A stretch of DNA of 44,683 bases from Bacteroidota bacterium (GTDB taxonomy: Bacteria > Bacteroidota > Bacteroidia > Chitinophagales > Saprospiraceae). The translations under genes and the position numbers were made by a program. Where the stretch lies: positions 1-44,683 of the forward strand of contig JACRAN010000255.1 in assembly GCA_016234735.1 (NCBI GenBank), read 5' to 3'. Below are positions 8,732 through 18,478 of this stretch, in pieces. Below the pieces are notes generated by a model. The model was not told where the DNA came from. It was given only the letters and a program-made list of their open reading frames with translations, and made no database searches. How positions within the stretch are numbered: the first letter of the stretch is position 1; each line of letters starts with the position of its first letter.

Positions 8732-8772
8732 AATTCCTCATCCCTGATTCCTCGTCCCTTATTCCTGCCTCA
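8732..8772. repeat. Heptameric repeat array, E2 gene/lspA junction
   Basis: Units such as TCATCCC, TGATTCC, TCGTCCC and TTATTCC follow one another with 7-bp period. The array reaches the stop codon of the E2 gene. Confidence 0.65.
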
Positions 8773-10134
8773 CACCTCCCGCTTCCCGTCAAACGCCTCA
8801 AGGTAGTCGCCGACCCGGCGCAGGAAGGAGCCGCCGAGGGCACCGTCCACCACCCGGTGGTCGTAGCTGAGGGAGAGGAACATCATCTGGCGCACGGCAA
8901 TCAGGTCGCCGTACTCCGTTTCCACCACAGCGGGCTTCTTGCGGATGGCACCGGCTGCCAGGATGGCCACCTGCGGTTGGTTGATGATGGGGGTGCCCAT
9001 CACGTTGCCGAAGGTGCCGACGTTGGTGAGGGTGAACGTGCCGTCCTGGATTTCCTCGGGTTTAAGTTTGCCTTGGCGTGCCCGGCCTGCCAGGTCGTTC
9101 ACGGCTTTGGTGAGGCCGGGGAGGTTCATCAGGTTGGCGTTTTTGATGACGGGCACGATGAGGTTGCCGCTCGGCAACGCTGTGGCCATGCCGATGTTCA
9201 CGTCTTTTTTCACAATGATCCTCGTCTCGTCCACAGAGACGTTGACCATCGGGAAGTCGCCGATGGCCCTGGCGATGGCTTCGATAAAAATGGGCGTGAA
9301 GGTGATTTTCTCCCCGTATTTTTTCTCAAAAGCGACTTTGTTGCGCTCCCGCCAATTGACGAGGTCCGTCACGTCCACCTCCACGTAGGAAGTTACGTGC
9401 GGGGCCACCCGCTTCGACATTACCATGTGGTCGGCGATGAGCCTGCGCATCCGGTCCATCTCGATGATTTCGGAATTCGGATTGTGGATTGCGGATTGGG
9501 TGGGAGCAGGTGCCGACTGCCGACTGCCGACTGTCGAACTGTCAACTGAACTACGGTTCCCAACGTATGCCAAAATATCCTGCTTCGTGACCCGGCCTTG
9601 CGCTCCCGTGCCAGGCAACCGGTCCAGTTCTGCGATGCTGATGTTTTCTGTTTTGGCGATGTTTTTCACCAGCGGCGAATAAAAACGCTCGCTTCTCCCT
9701 GTGGGACTGGCGGCGGTGGTTGCAATGGCAGATGCCGCCGGGGCGGCTTCGGCGAGCATGGGTTCTGGTGCCGGTCGGGCAACACCGTTGGATTGGCCGT
9801 TCGCCCCTGTGGTGCCTGCCCCTTCGGGGTTGGCAGCGGCGGGAGCAGGTTCGTCCCTCACTGCCGGAGAGGGTTTTGCTGCTGTGGCTTCCCCTTCGGT
9901 GGCAATGATGGCGATGGTTTTGCCGACAGGCACCACGTCATTTTCTTTGAACAAAATTTCGGAAATCACCCCGGCAATGGGGGAAGGGATTTCGGAATCG
10001 ACTTTGTCGGTGGCAATTTCGAGGATGGTTTCATCGGCTTCCACCTGGTCGCCGACCTTTTTTGCCCACCGCAGGATGGTGGCTTCTATGATGCTTTCGC
10101 CCATTTTGGGCATTATCAGTTCTACCTGGGCCAT
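8770..10134 (-). CDS. 2-oxoacid dehydrogenase E2 (dihydrolipoamide acyltransferase)
   Basis: Core acyltransferase of a 2-oxoacid dehydrogenase complex in the cytosol. ATG 10134 gives 454 residues. Domains: lipoyl domain 1-80 with lipoyl-lysine K44 in EIATDKVDSEI; an Ala/Pro-rich linker 85-145; a peripheral-subunit-binding domain around 150-192 (SPLVKNIAKTE, GRVTKQDILAYV); and the catalytic domain from about 222 with LSYDHRVVDGALGG near the C-terminus. The second linker (about 195-222) is encoded by heptameric repeats. Substrate (2-oxoglutarate, pyruvate or branched-chain) cannot be decided from sequence alone and no E1 or E3 gene is adjacent. A TACCTTTG box lies about 85 bases upstream. Confidence 0.9.
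   Translation of the reverse strand: MAQVELIMPKMGESIIEATILRWAKKVGDQVEADETILEIATDKVDSEIPSPIAGVISEILFKENDVVPVGKTIAIIATEGEATAAKPSPAVRDEPAPAAANPEGAGTTGANGQSNGVARPAPEPMLAEAAPAASAIATTAASPTGRSERFYSPLVKNIAKTENISIAELDRLPGTGAQGRVTKQDILAYVGNRSSVDSSTVGSRQSAPAPTQSAIHNPNSEIIEMDRMRRLIADHMVMSKRVAPHVTSYVEVDVTDLVNWRERNKVAFEKKYGEKITFTPIFIEAIARAIGDFPMVNVSVDETRIIVKKDVNIGMATALPSGNLIVPVIKNANLMNLPGLTKAVNDLAGRARQGKLKPEEIQDGTFTLTNVGTFGNVMGTPIINQPQVAILAAGAIRKKPAVVETEYGDLIAVRQMMFLSLSYDHRVVDGALGGSFLRRVGDYLEAFDGKREV
9470..9550. repeat. Heptameric repeat array inside the E2 gene
   Basis: Three GGATTGN units, then a spacer, then CGACTGC, CGACTGC, CGACTGT and related units, all with 7-bp period. It encodes the flexible linker before the catalytic domain (VDSSTVGSRQS, HNPNSEI). 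Confidence 0.8.
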
Positions 10135-10216
10135 GTTGTTGTCATTGTTCGTTGCAGGCCAGTGAAACTGGCCGTTGCAACGGATTTTGGAAAAATTGGT
10201 TAGGGAAAACGCATCG

Positions 10217-10224
10217 CAAAGGTA
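10217..10224 (-). promoter_or_regulatory. Bacteroidota -7 box (TACCTTTG) for the E2 gene
   Basis: On the minus strand this reads TACCTTTG, matching the Bacteroidota TAnnTTTG element. It lies about 83 bases before the E2 start, leaving a moderate leader. Confidence 0.45.
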
Positions 10225-10255
10225 GGAAATTTGTAGCTGGAAGTACAACTTCCGG

Positions 10256-10906
10256 CTACTCCGGCTCCGTGCCCCCGATGAAGGGTACGAAACGAAAATC
10301 GCCCCAGTCTTCCTCCACATACTCGTTCTCCGTTTTTTTTATAATGCGCATCATTTTCTGCGAGCGCCTACCCAGCGGGATGACCAGCCACCCGCCGATT
10401 TTCAACTGGTCGAGCAGCGCTTGGGGCACTTCGGTGGCACCCGCCGTCACGAGGATTTTGTCGTAGGGGGCGAATTCCGGCAAGCCCTTCGTGCCGTCCC
10501 GGAAGTAGCACCGGATATTGGAGAAGTTCATTTCCGCCAGCAATTTCTTCGCCTGGTGGTAGAGTTGTTCCTGCCGTTCGACCGTGAAAACCCTGGCCCC
10601 CATTGTTCCCAAAATGGCAGCCTGGTAGCCGGAGCCGGTGCCGATTTCGAGTATCCTGTCCCGTTTTTTCACCTCCAACAATTGCGTCTGGAAGGCCACC
10701 GTGTAGGGTTGTGAAATGGTTTGTTCCCGCTCGATGGGCAGGGCTTTGTCATCGTAAGCCAGGTCGGCGAAGGCGCTGTCGAGGAAAAAATGGCGGGGCA
10801 CCACGTCCATAGCGGCCAGCGCCCGCTCATCGGTGATGCCTTTTTTTCGCAGGGACGCTACGAGCTTTTGGCGCAGGCCCTTGTGACGGTAGGATTCTTC
10901 TTGCAT
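10256..10906 (-). CDS. pcm: Protein-L-isoaspartate O-methyltransferase
   Basis: Repairs isoaspartyl residues in damaged proteins using S-adenosylmethionine. At 216 residues it has family length. Seen: VPRHFF (36-41), the signature QTISQPYTVAFQTQLLE (62-78), the AdoMet motif ILEIGTGSGYQAAIL (85-99), and VTAGATEVPQALLDQLKIGG near 153-172. It lies between accC and the E2 gene on the same strand, separated from accC by a heptameric hairpin array. Nothing unusual is seen in the protein. Confidence 0.93.
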   Translation of the reverse strand: MQEESYRHKGLRQKLVASLRKKGITDERALAAMDVVPRHFFLDSAFADLAYDDKALPIEREQTISQPYTVAFQTQLLEVKKRDRILEIGTGSGYQAAILGTMGARVFTVERQEQLYHQAKKLLAEMNFSNIRCYFRDGTKGLPEFAPYDKILVTAGATEVPQALLDQLKIGGWLVIPLGRRSQKMMRIIKKTENEYVEEDWGDFRFVPFIGGTEPE

Positions 10907-10912
10907 GGCAGG

Positions 10913-10982
10913 AGTTATGGGTTATGAGTTATGGGTTATGAGTTGTTGCGATTCTAACTCATAACTCAACACTCATAACTCT

Positions 10983-10985
<3 letters not shown>
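10913..10985. repeat. Inverted heptameric repeat pair, accC/pcm gap
   Basis: AGTTATG and GGTTATG units alternate, then after a short loop AACTCAT, AACTCAA and CACTCAT units run in the opposite sense. The halves can pair as a long hairpin. Nearly the same array is at 25629-25687. Confidence 0.85.
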
Positions 10986-12329
<1,344 letters not shown>

Positions 12330-12336
12330 AGTTTCA

Positions 12337-12408
12337 GGAATGAGGGATGAGGACGGAGGAATGAGGGGTGACGATTTGCATTCCTCACCCCACATTCCTC
12401 ATCCCTGA
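12337..12408. repeat. Inverted heptameric repeat pair, accB/accC gap
   Basis: GGAATGA, GGGATGA, GGAATGA and GGGGTGA units are followed by ATTCCTC, ACCCCAC, ATTCCTC and ATCCCTG, so the two halves are roughly inverted. Confidence 0.8.
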
Positions 12409-12411
12409 AGG

Positions 12412-12915
12412 TCAGTCTGGCTCGACGAGGAAAAGCACCTGGTCGTATTCGACCGGCAGGGCGTTGTCCACCATCACTTTGACAATGGTGCCGCCAATTT
12501 CGCTTTCAATTTCGTTGAACAGCTTCATGGCTTCGATGATGCAAACGACGTCGCCTTTTTTTATTTTTTGGCCCACTTCCACGTAGGCTGATTTTTCCGG
12601 TGTGGCAGAACGGTAGAAAGTGCCTACCATCGGGGACTTGATTTCTTTGTATTGCTGCCCGGCAGTTGCATCTTTTTTGGCCGTCGCTTCGGCGGGTTTT
12701 TCCGCAGCGGCGGGTGCCGGCGCGGCGGGTGCTGCCGGTGCCTCCTGCGCAAATGCGGGTGCGCTGACAGGCATGGCTGCTACGTGCGAAGTTTTCGTTT
12801 CGCGGTACAAGGCAGTGCGGATGGCCAGCTTGAAGTCGCCGTTTTCCAGCTTGAATTCTGCCAGGTTTGATTTGTTGAGGAGCCTGATCAGCTCCTGAAT
12901 TTCCTGAAAGGTCAT
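12412..12915 (-). CDS. accB: Acetyl-CoA carboxylase biotin carboxyl carrier protein
   Basis: Carries the biotin that AccC carboxylates. The 167 residues have the standard plan: a short N-terminal domain (QEIQELIRLLNKSNLAEF), an Ala/Pro-rich linker (about 48-85), and a C-terminal biotinyl domain with the biotinylation motif EAMKLFNEIESE. The thumb-like PMVGTFYRSATPE is also present. It lies between efp and accC on one strand, an arrangement common in bacteria. Confidence 0.95.
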   Translation of the reverse strand: MTFQEIQELIRLLNKSNLAEFKLENGDFKLAIRTALYRETKTSHVAAMPVSAPAFAQEAPAAPAAPAPAAAEKPAEATAKKDATAGQQYKEIKSPMVGTFYRSATPEKSAYVEVGQKIKKGDVVCIIEAMKLFNEIESEIGGTIVKVMVDNALPVEYDQVLFLVEPD

Positions 12916-12922
12916 GTTGTTG

Positions 12923-12991
12923 GATTTGCGATTTGCGATTTCGGGTTTCAGATTTTCCTAAAAGTAAGTTGAAAATCCGAAACCCGAATTT
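12923..12991. repeat. Inverted heptameric repeat pair, efp/accB gap
   Basis: GATTTGC, GATTTGC, GATTTCG, GGTTTCA and GATTTTC are followed by GAAAATC, CGAAACC and CGAATTT. A hairpin is possible. The array ends at the efp stop codon. Confidence 0.8.
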
Positions 12992-13552
12992 TTAAGCACG
13001 TCCCAGATAGTCGCCTGTTTGAGTGTCCACTTTGATTTTTTCACCTGTGCTGATGAAAAGTGGTACCCGCACCTCTGCGCCCGTATCTACAGTAGCCGGT
13101 TTCAAGGTATTAGTGGCCGTATCGCCCCTCATGCCCGGCTCCGTGTACGTGACTTCCACGACGACGAAAGTAGGCATCTCCAAGGTCAACGGTATGTCGT
13201 TTGCTGCATGGAAAAGCACTTCGACCTTCATGCCTTCCTGGAGGAACTGAGGATTGGTGACCAAATTTTCATTCAGTGCAATCTGTTCATAATTCTCCAT
13301 GTTCATAAAATTGTACCCCATGTCGTCCTTGTAAAGGTATTGAAAATGACGCCGTTCTACCCTGACTTCGGTGATGGCGTGGCCGGATGGGAAGGTGCGG
13401 TCCACCACTTTGCCTTTGGTCACTGATTTCAATTTCGTGCGAACGAAGGCGGGGCCTTTGCCGGGCTTGACGTGCTGGAATTCCACTACCGACCAGATGT
13501 CGCTGTCCATCTCCATGCACAAACCGTTTCGGATATCTGAAGTATCTGCCAT
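12992..13552 (-). CDS. efp: Translation elongation factor P
   Basis: Binds ribosomes stalled at polyproline and promotes peptide-bond formation. It has 186 residues and three beta-barrel domains. The N-terminal domain contains [16 protein letters not shown] with the loop lysine that is the usual site of modification. Domain II holds [11 protein letters not shown] and domain III ends with a [23 protein letters not shown] signature. It heads the efp-accB-accC group. A TACCTTTG box is about 75 bases upstream. Confidence 0.96.
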   Translation of the reverse strand: MADTSDIRNGLCMEMDSDIWSVVEFQHVKPGKGPAFVRTKLKSVTKGKVVDRTFPSGHAITEVRVERRHFQYLYKDDMGYNFMNMENYEQIALNENLVTNPQFLQEGMKVEVLFHAANDIPLTLEMPTFVVVEVTYTEPGMRGDTATNTLKPATVDTGAEVRVPLFISTGEKIKVDTQTGDYLGRA

Positions 13553-13622
13553 TGGATGCTAAGTTGATTGATGAAAAAATAATGCCTCCCTGTTGGCGGA
13601 CAGGGGTTTTTAAAAAGCGGCG

Positions 13623-13630
13623 CAAAGGTA
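13623..13630 (-). promoter_or_regulatory. Bacteroidota -7 box (TACCTTTG) for efp-accB-accC
   Basis: The minus strand reads TACCTTTGCGCCGC. The same extended context (AAAAAGCGGCGCAA on the plus strand) recurs before fabH at 14787, which supports a shared promoter element. The start of efp lies about 70 bases downstream. Confidence 0.5.
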
Positions 13631-13640
13631 GAAAAATTGT

Positions 13641-13722
13641 TTCATGGTCTCATTGCTTCATTGTTTCATGGACTCACGGCCAGACAATGAAACTATGAGC
13701 AATGAAACCATGCAACCATCAA
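13641..13722. repeat. Inverted heptameric repeat pair, fabH/efp gap
   Basis: TTTCATG, GTCTCAT, TGCTTCA and TTGTTTC units are followed by CAATGAA, ACTATGA, GCAATGA and AACCATG. The two halves are inverted, and the array touches the fabH stop codon. Confidence 0.8.
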
Positions 13723-14708
13723 ATCGCCCATTTTACCCAAATGGCCCCCCAGGTGTAGCCCCCGCCAAAGGCGGTGAGGATGAGGTTGTCGCCTTTTTTC
13801 AATTGGTTTTCCCATTCCCAAAGACAGAGGGGCAAAGTTGCGGAGGTCGTGTTGCCGTATCTATGGATATTGACCATGACCTTTTCCATCGGAAAATCGG
13901 CCATGCTGGCTACCGATTCGATGATGCGGAGGTTGGCCTGGTGCGGCACCACCCAGGCAATGTCATCGGCGGAAAGACCGTGGCGTTTCATCATTTCCTT
14001 TACCACGCTCGACATGCCCGCCACCGCTGCTTTGTAAACCGGCCTGCCATTTTGAAAAATGAAATGTTCTTTGGCGTCCACTGTCTCGTGGCTGGCGGGC
14101 TTGAGCGAACCACCTGCCCGCTGGTAGAGGTGTTCAGCGCCAATACCGTCTGACTTGAGTATGGCGTCCATGATGCCGTTGCCGTCTTTTGAGGGTTCGA
14201 GGAGCACTGCCCCGGCAGCGTCACCGAAGAGAATGCAGGTAGCCCTGTCCGTGTAATCGACAATGGACGACATCTTGTCGGCCCCAACGATTACCACTTT
14301 TTTATACATGCCCGATTCGATGTACTTCGCACCGGTGGCTACGGAAAACAAGAAGCTGGAGCAGGCCGCCCCCAAGTCGAAAGTGAAGGCGTTTTTTATC
14401 CCCGTTTTGTAGGCAATCAGGTTGGCGGTATCGGGGAACATCATGTCGGGGGTGGCGGTGGCGCAGATGACCAGCTCTATTTCTTCGGGCGAGGTGCCGG
14501 TTTTTGCCAGCAAGCCTTTCACCGCCTCGGCCCCCATGTCAGAGGAGGCCAGCCCTTCCCCTTTCAGTATCCGGCGCTCCCGGATGCCGGTGCGGCTCAC
14601 AATCCACTCGTCGTTGGTATCTACCATTTTCTCCAACTCGGCGTTGGTCAAAACGTAATCGGGGACATAGGCATGCACTCCGGTAATTGCTGCTCGGATA
14701 TTCGTCAT
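13719..14708 (-). CDS. fabH: 3-oxoacyl-ACP synthase III
   Basis: Condenses acetyl-CoA with malonyl-ACP to start fatty-acid synthesis. ATG 14708 gives 329 residues, the family length; an ATG 13 codons upstream adds an unlikely tail. The thiolase-fold triad is visible: Cys in [11 protein letters not shown], His in [13 protein letters not shown], and Asn in [13 protein letters not shown]. The N-terminus has [18 protein letters not shown] and [14 protein letters not shown]. It lies upstream of efp, accB and accC on the same strand, so the initiation and malonyl-CoA-forming genes are grouped. Confidence 0.95.
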   Translation of the reverse strand: MTNIRAAITGVHAYVPDYVLTNAELEKMVDTNDEWIVSRTGIRERRILKGEGLASSDMGAEAVKGLLAKTGTSPEEIELVICATATPDMMFPDTANLIAYKTGIKNAFTFDLGAACSSFLFSVATGAKYIESGMYKKVVIVGADKMSSIVDYTDRATCILFGDAAGAVLLEPSKDGNGIMDAILKSDGIGAEHLYQRAGGSLKPASHETVDAKEHFIFQNGRPVYKAAVAGMSSVVKEMMKRHGLSADDIAWVVPHQANLRIIESVASMADFPMEKVMVNIHRYGNTTSATLPLCLWEWENQLKKGDNLILTAFGGGYTWGAIWVKWAI

Positions 14709-14786
14709 AGATTCTTGCTGTTTGTTATTTAGTTTGTAATGTTTCAAGGGAAAGGAAACTGCTATCTTGCAACCTTAAAAAGCGGC

Positions 14787-14794
14787 GCAAGGTA
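14787..14794 (-). promoter_or_regulatory. -7-like box (TACCTTGC) for fabH
   Basis: The minus strand reads TACCTTGCGCCGC, sharing the GCGCCGC context of the efp box. It is about 80 bases before the fabH start. Confidence 0.4.
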
Positions 14795-14800
14795 AGGAAA

Positions 14801-14828
14801 ATTCGGATTTTGGGTTTCCGATTTTCAT
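14801..14828. repeat. Short heptameric array, fabH/nadD gap
   Basis: ATTCGGA, TTTTGGG, TTTCCGA and TTTTCAT run with 7-bp period. This is a short, degenerate member of the repeat family, in the divergent gap. Confidence 0.5.
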
Positions 14829-14904
14829 CTTTTCCCTCGCAGCGTTGGTTTTCCAGCGCACGAAAATCCGCTCATTCCGTCATTCACTTATTGGCTAATT
14901 TTTC

Positions 14905-15489
14905 ATGAAAACAGGCTTGTTTTTCGGCTCCTTCAACCCCGTTCACACCGGGCACATGATTATTGCCAACTTCATGGCGACGCAAACCGACCTCGCCCAG
15001 ATGTGGATGGTGGTGAGTCCGCAAAACCCGCTCAAGCCCAAAGCCACCCTCGCCAAGGACCACGACCGCCTGCACCTCGTACAGTTAGCCATCGGCGACA
15101 ACCCACTGCTGCGGGCCTCCAACATCGAGTTTACCCTCCCGAAGCCTTCCTACACCATCGACACGCTGGCTTTTTTGAAAGAAAAATACCCGGAGAAAAA
15201 CTTCGTGCTCGTCATGGGCGGCGACAACCTCGCCACGCTCCGCAAATGGAAAAACTACGAAATCCTGTTGCGGGACTATGAGATTTACCTTTACAAGCGC
15301 CCCAACTGCGAGTTGGGAGAATTTGCCGGACACCCCAATGTCCGCCATTTCGACGCACCGCTGCTCGACATCTCGGCCACCTACATCCGCCAGTGCATCA
15401 AGGAGGGAAAATCGGTGCAGTACCTCGTGCCGGATGCGGTGTTTGAGTATCTGGAGGGGAGCAATTTTTATAAAAACCTGCTTAAATGA
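14905..15489 (+). CDS. nadD: Nicotinate-nucleotide adenylyltransferase
   Basis: Adenylates nicotinate mononucleotide to deamido-NAD in NAD synthesis. At 194 residues it fits the family. The nucleotidyltransferase motif GSFNPVHTGH is at 8-17, MGGDNLATLRKWKNYE is mid-protein, and ISATYIRQCIKEGKSVQYLVPDAVFEYL is the C-terminal ISSTxIR region with Thr-Tyr in place of Ser-Thr. It is divergent from fabH. Its stop codon lies within a long imperfect inverted repeat that probably ends transcription. Confidence 0.94.
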   Translation: MKTGLFFGSFNPVHTGHMIIANFMATQTDLAQMWMVVSPQNPLKPKATLAKDHDRLHLVQLAIGDNPLLRASNIEFTLPKPSYTIDTLAFLKEKYPEKNFVLVMGGDNLATLRKWKNYEILLRDYEIYLYKRPNCELGEFAGHPNVRHFDAPLLDISATYIRQCIKEGKSVQYLVPDAVFEYLEGSNFYKNLLK

Positions 15490-15562
15490 GACGACACCTT
15501 TTCCCTGGCTGAACCTGCGATTTTACCAAGTCATGCCATGGGAAAAGATGTCGCCTCATTTT
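15484..15562. terminator. Long imperfect inverted repeat after nadD
   Basis: About 24 bases at 15484-15508 pair with 15536-15562 (CGACA, CTTTTCCC and GGGAAAAG blocks), with two mismatches and one bulge. The loop is about 27 bases. A short T run follows. A terminator or a relic of a small mobile repeat are both possible. Confidence 0.45.
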
Positions 15563-15575
15563 GGGTCAATTTCCA

Positions 15576-15891
15576 ATGCCAGTCCTCCCTGTCCATTTTT
15601 ACACCAACCCGGACGTGGTGCAAGTCGCCAAAGACCTGCTCGGCAAGTACCTCGTCATCTGCTTTGACGGGTTGTTGACCGCTGGCAAAATCGTGGAGAC
15701 GGAAGCCTACCGTGCGCCCGAAGACCGGGCCAGCCACGCCTTCGACAACCGCCGCACCCCCCATCATGTTTGCCGAAGGAGGTCGGGCTTCTGTTTAACT
15801 TTGCTACGGCATCCACCACCTCTCCAACGTGGCCGCCGGGCCGGAGGGCATGGCACACACCGTGCTTATCCGGGCAGTGGGACCCATTCAA
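15576..15891 (+). pseudogene. Broken 3-methyladenine DNA glycosylase (AAG/MPG family)
   Basis: The frame from 15576 reads [33 protein letters not shown] and DNRRTP, the AAG/MPG-family N-terminus. Near 15760 the frame is lost and continues one base over with [10 protein letters not shown], a TAA at 15796, then [10 protein letters not shown] and VLIRAVGP. Intact homologues read roughly YVYxxYGxHxxxNV and AVLIRAxEP here. The last third of the enzyme is absent. A frameshift, a nonsense codon and a lost C-terminus together make a sequencing slip unlikely. The intact enzyme would excise alkylated purines. Confidence 0.85.
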
Positions 15892-15899
15892 ATCATAAC

Positions 15900-15932
15900 A
15901 GCCCGCCGCAAGCCAACACCTGCAACGGGCTG
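15900..15932. terminator. Possible bidirectional hairpin terminator
   Basis: AGCCCG and CGGGCT flank a partly pairing interior, between the mpg remnant and the stop of the convergent gene at 15958. The following T run is weak on either strand. Confidence 0.35.
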
Positions 15933-15957
15933 TTTCCTTCTCCCTGCCCAACCTTCC

Positions 15958-16602
15958 TCACCCCCAATTCCACTCCTTCATGCCGTAGTGTTCCAGCACG
16001 TCGTCGGGCACACCGACATAGGTGTCGGGGGTGTTGCCCACGTAGCCGAGGTCGGCAAAGCCGATTTCGGTGGTGAAGAAGCCGGTGGCGGTCAGATCCC
16101 GCATCCGGTTGAAGAAGGCGGTGCCCTGTTCCAGGCTGGGCTTCACCTTGTTCGGGTAGGCGATGTCTTCCACCACTTGGAGGCGCTGCTCCGGGGTGCA
16201 GTCCACGAAGGCTTTTTCGAAGCGGCCGTAGCACTCCAGGTCGAGCCAGCGCAGGCCGCCCCGCATGGGCGTCTGGTGGTCGGGGATGTCCTTCACGATG
16301 AACTCGATGAAGTCGGGCACCCCGGCATCGGTGGCGCCGCCCGATTTCTCATCCTTCGGAATAATGATGTCGGCCAGCACGGCGATGGTGGCCATCTCGT
16401 GTTCGTCGAAGAATTTTTCGCCGAGCATTTTTTTGTCGTGCTCGATTTCAAACGCCTCCCTGCCTGCGGTGATGATGTCGGCTGACGCATCAGTGCCGGT
16501 GGACGTGGTGGCATCTTTCCCGTCCGTTTTGCAAGCCTCCCACAGTACGCCCGCCGTGATGGAGCCTACGCCTATGAATTTAAGTGATTCCCTGCGTTTC
16601 AT
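15958..16602 (-). CDS. Gluconate 2-dehydrogenase subunit 3-like protein
   Basis: A 214-residue small subunit of a GMC-type periplasmic dehydrogenase. The N-terminus [17 protein letters not shown] is a twin-arginine signal, so the folded complex is probably exported with its large subunit. Family features: [27 protein letters not shown] (around 75-100), [11 protein letters not shown], and [20 protein letters not shown] near the C-terminus. It lies directly after the GMC gene on the same strand, across a heptameric array. In related systems this subunit escorts or anchors the catalytic subunit; its exact role here is inference. Confidence 0.85.
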   Translation of the reverse strand: MKRRESLKFIGVGSITAGVLWEACKTDGKDATTSTGTDASADIITAGREAFEIEHDKKMLGEKFFDEHEMATIAVLADIIIPKDEKSGGATDAGVPDFIEFIVKDIPDHQTPMRGGLRWLDLECYGRFEKAFVDCTPEQRLQVVEDIAYPNKVKPSLEQGTAFFNRMRDLTATGFFTTEIGFADLGYVGNTPDTYVGVPDDVLEHYGMKEWNWG

Positions 16603-16603
16603 G

Positions 16604-16691
16604 GATTGGGTATTAGAAATTGGGAATTAGGTATTGAGGAATTGGCAGCAGGTCACAAATACCCAATACCTAATTCCCAATACCCAATTTC
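16604..16691. repeat. Inverted heptameric repeat pair between GMC gene and small subunit
   Basis: GATTGGG, TATTAGA, AATTGGG and AATTAGG units are followed by AATACCC, AATACCT, AATTCCC and AATACCC in inverted sense. It ends on the GMC stop codon. Confidence 0.85.
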
Positions 16692-18438
16692 AGATATTCA
16701 ACTGTTTTTTCTGTTCAACGATGTACTCTGCCGTGCGCATGGAGAGGGCGAGGATGGTCCAGGTGCAGTTCTTGTCGCCCTGTTGCACGATGGGACCGCC
16801 GTCCGCCACGAAGAGGTTGTCCACCTCGTGCGACTGGCACCACTTGTTGAGCACGGAGCGCTTGGGGTCGTCGCCCATGCGGGTGGTGCCTACCTCGTGG
16901 ATGATGCGGCCTGGCGTTTCGAGGCCGTAGGTGTTTTCCGGCCCCTGAATGCCCCAGGTGATGTCGGCACCCATCGCCTTCATCATGGCCTGGAAGGTCT
17001 CCTGCATGTGTTTGGCCTGCTTGACTTCGGCATCGCTCCATTTGTAGTGGAAGCGCAGCACTGGGATGCCCCATTTGTCCACTTTGTTCGGGTCGATTTC
17101 GCAGTAATTGGTTTCGTAAGCCAAACCGGTACCCCGGCCTGCCATGCCAACGCTGGCACCGTAGAAGCGGCGGTAGTCGTCCTTGAGCGAAGCGCCATAG
17201 CCGCCTGCCTCCTTCGTGGAGCCGTCACGGGCGGGGTACTTGCCGTTGAGGCCAGACACGCCGAAGCCGAAGCCGTAGGAAGGCATGCCCATGCCGCCCC
17301 AGTATTCGATGTGGTAGCCACGGGGGAAGTCGAGCCGTTCTTTTTTGTTGTCCTTCCACCAGGGCGAGTAGATGTGTACGCTGCCGACGCCGTCCTCGTT
17401 GTAGCGCTTGCGGTCGAGCAGTTGGGGCATGATGCCACCCATGGCCACGCCGGTGGAATCGTGGAGGTACTTGCCGACCACCCCATTGCTGTTGCCAATG
17501 CCGTTGGGGTGGCGGGTGGACTTGGAGTTGAGCATGATGCGGGCGCTGCTGCAAGCGCTGGCGGCCAGCACCACCACTTTGCCCATCGCCTGGTACTCCT
17601 GCCCGTCGTCTTTGCTCACGTAGGAAACGCCGGTGGCCTTGCCCTCGGCATCGGTCAGCACCTCCCGCACCATCGCATTGCACTCCAACTCGAAGTTGGT
17701 TTTCTTTTGCGCCGGAATCACGAGGCAGGAGGAGGAGGAAAAGTCACCGTAAATCTTGCAGGCCCGGCCACACTGGCCGCAGTAGAAACATTTCTGGCGG
17801 TCTTTGTTGTCTTTGAGTTCTTCGGTAAGCACCGAACCCCGACCGGGGATGACCGGCACACCGATTTTTTGCCCGGCTTTTTTGACAAAAAGCTCGTGGA
17901 GGCGGGGCTTGGGCGGTTTCATAAAAATGCCGTCCGGGTCGTTGGGCAGGCCCTCCTTCGTGCCGTAGATGCCGAGCATCACGTCGATTTTGTCGTAGTA
18001 CGGCTTCACGTCCTCGTAGCTGATGGGCCAGTCGTCGCCCACGCCGTCGTAGCTTTTCCCTTTGAAATCGAGCGGCCCGAAGCGCAGCGAGATGCGCCCC
18101 CAGTGGTTGGTGCGGCCACCGAGCATGTGCGAGCGGAACCAGTCGAACTGCGTACCGTCTTTGTTGGTGTACGGTTCGCCGTCGATTTCCCAGCCGCCCA
18201 TCGCCGCATCGAAATCGCCGAAGGGCCGCAGGGTGCCTGCCCCCCGCCGCAGCGACACCCAGGGCGGCAGCATCTGGTGGGAGTGCAGCCTGGGGTCGTA
18301 AAACGGCCCGGCCTCCAGCATCAGCACTTTCAGGCCGGCGTGGGCGAGCACGTAGCCCGCCATGCCGCCCCCGGCACCGGAGCCGACAATGATGGCATCA
18401 TAAACAGTAGGCTTCTTTTTTATTTGGAAGTCGCTCAT
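16690..18438 (-). CDS. GMC-family FAD oxidoreductase
   Basis: A 582-residue large subunit, a likely periplasmic sugar or glycoside dehydrogenase. The FAD fold is at the N-terminus (AIIVGSGAGGGMAGYVL, then MLEAG). Mid-protein there is a cysteine cluster CFYCGQCGRAC. The C-terminal GMC domain includes HEVGTTRMGDDP, NLFVADGGPIVQQ and NCTWTILALSMRTAEYI. These match the gluconate/glycoside-3-dehydrogenase branch rather than choline oxidases. It has no signal peptide of its own, consistent with export with the Tat-bearing small subunit encoded next to it. A TACCTTTC box lies at 18471-18478. The substrate is not known. Confidence 0.9.
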   Translation of the reverse strand: MSDFQIKKKPTVYDAIIVGSGAGGGMAGYVLAHAGLKVLMLEAGPFYDPRLHSHQMLPPWVSLRRGAGTLRPFGDFDAAMGGWEIDGEPYTNKDGTQFDWFRSHMLGGRTNHWGRISLRFGPLDFKGKSYDGVGDDWPISYEDVKPYYDKIDVMLGIYGTKEGLPNDPDGIFMKPPKPRLHELFVKKAGQKIGVPVIPGRGSVLTEELKDNKDRQKCFYCGQCGRACKIYGDFSSSSCLVIPAQKKTNFELECNAMVREVLTDAEGKATGVSYVSKDDGQEYQAMGKVVVLAASACSSARIMLNSKSTRHPNGIGNSNGVVGKYLHDSTGVAMGGIMPQLLDRKRYNEDGVGSVHIYSPWWKDNKKERLDFPRGYHIEYWGGMGMPSYGFGFGVSGLNGKYPARDGSTKEAGGYGASLKDDYRRFYGASVGMAGRGTGLAYETNYCEIDPNKVDKWGIPVLRFHYKWSDAEVKQAKHMQETFQAMMKAMGADITWGIQGPENTYGLETPGRIIHEVGTTRMGDDPKRSVLNKWCQSHEVDNLFVADGGPIVQQGDKNCTWTILALSMRTAEYIVEQKKQLNI

Positions 18439-18470
18439 TTTGTGATTGAGTTTTTTTGTAAAATCGGGCT

Positions 18471-18478
18471 GAAAGGTA
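18471..18478 (-). promoter_or_regulatory. -7-like box (TACCTTTC) for the GMC gene
   Basis: The minus strand reads TACCTTTC about 33 bases before the GMC start, close to the Bacteroidota TAnnTTTG consensus. Confidence 0.4.

Noticed and set aside
8217-8843. Longer lspA starting inside the E2 gene
   Set aside because: The extra 42 residues overlap the E2 coding sequence and a repeat and have no LspA likeness; the ATG at 8717 precedes the first membrane segment.
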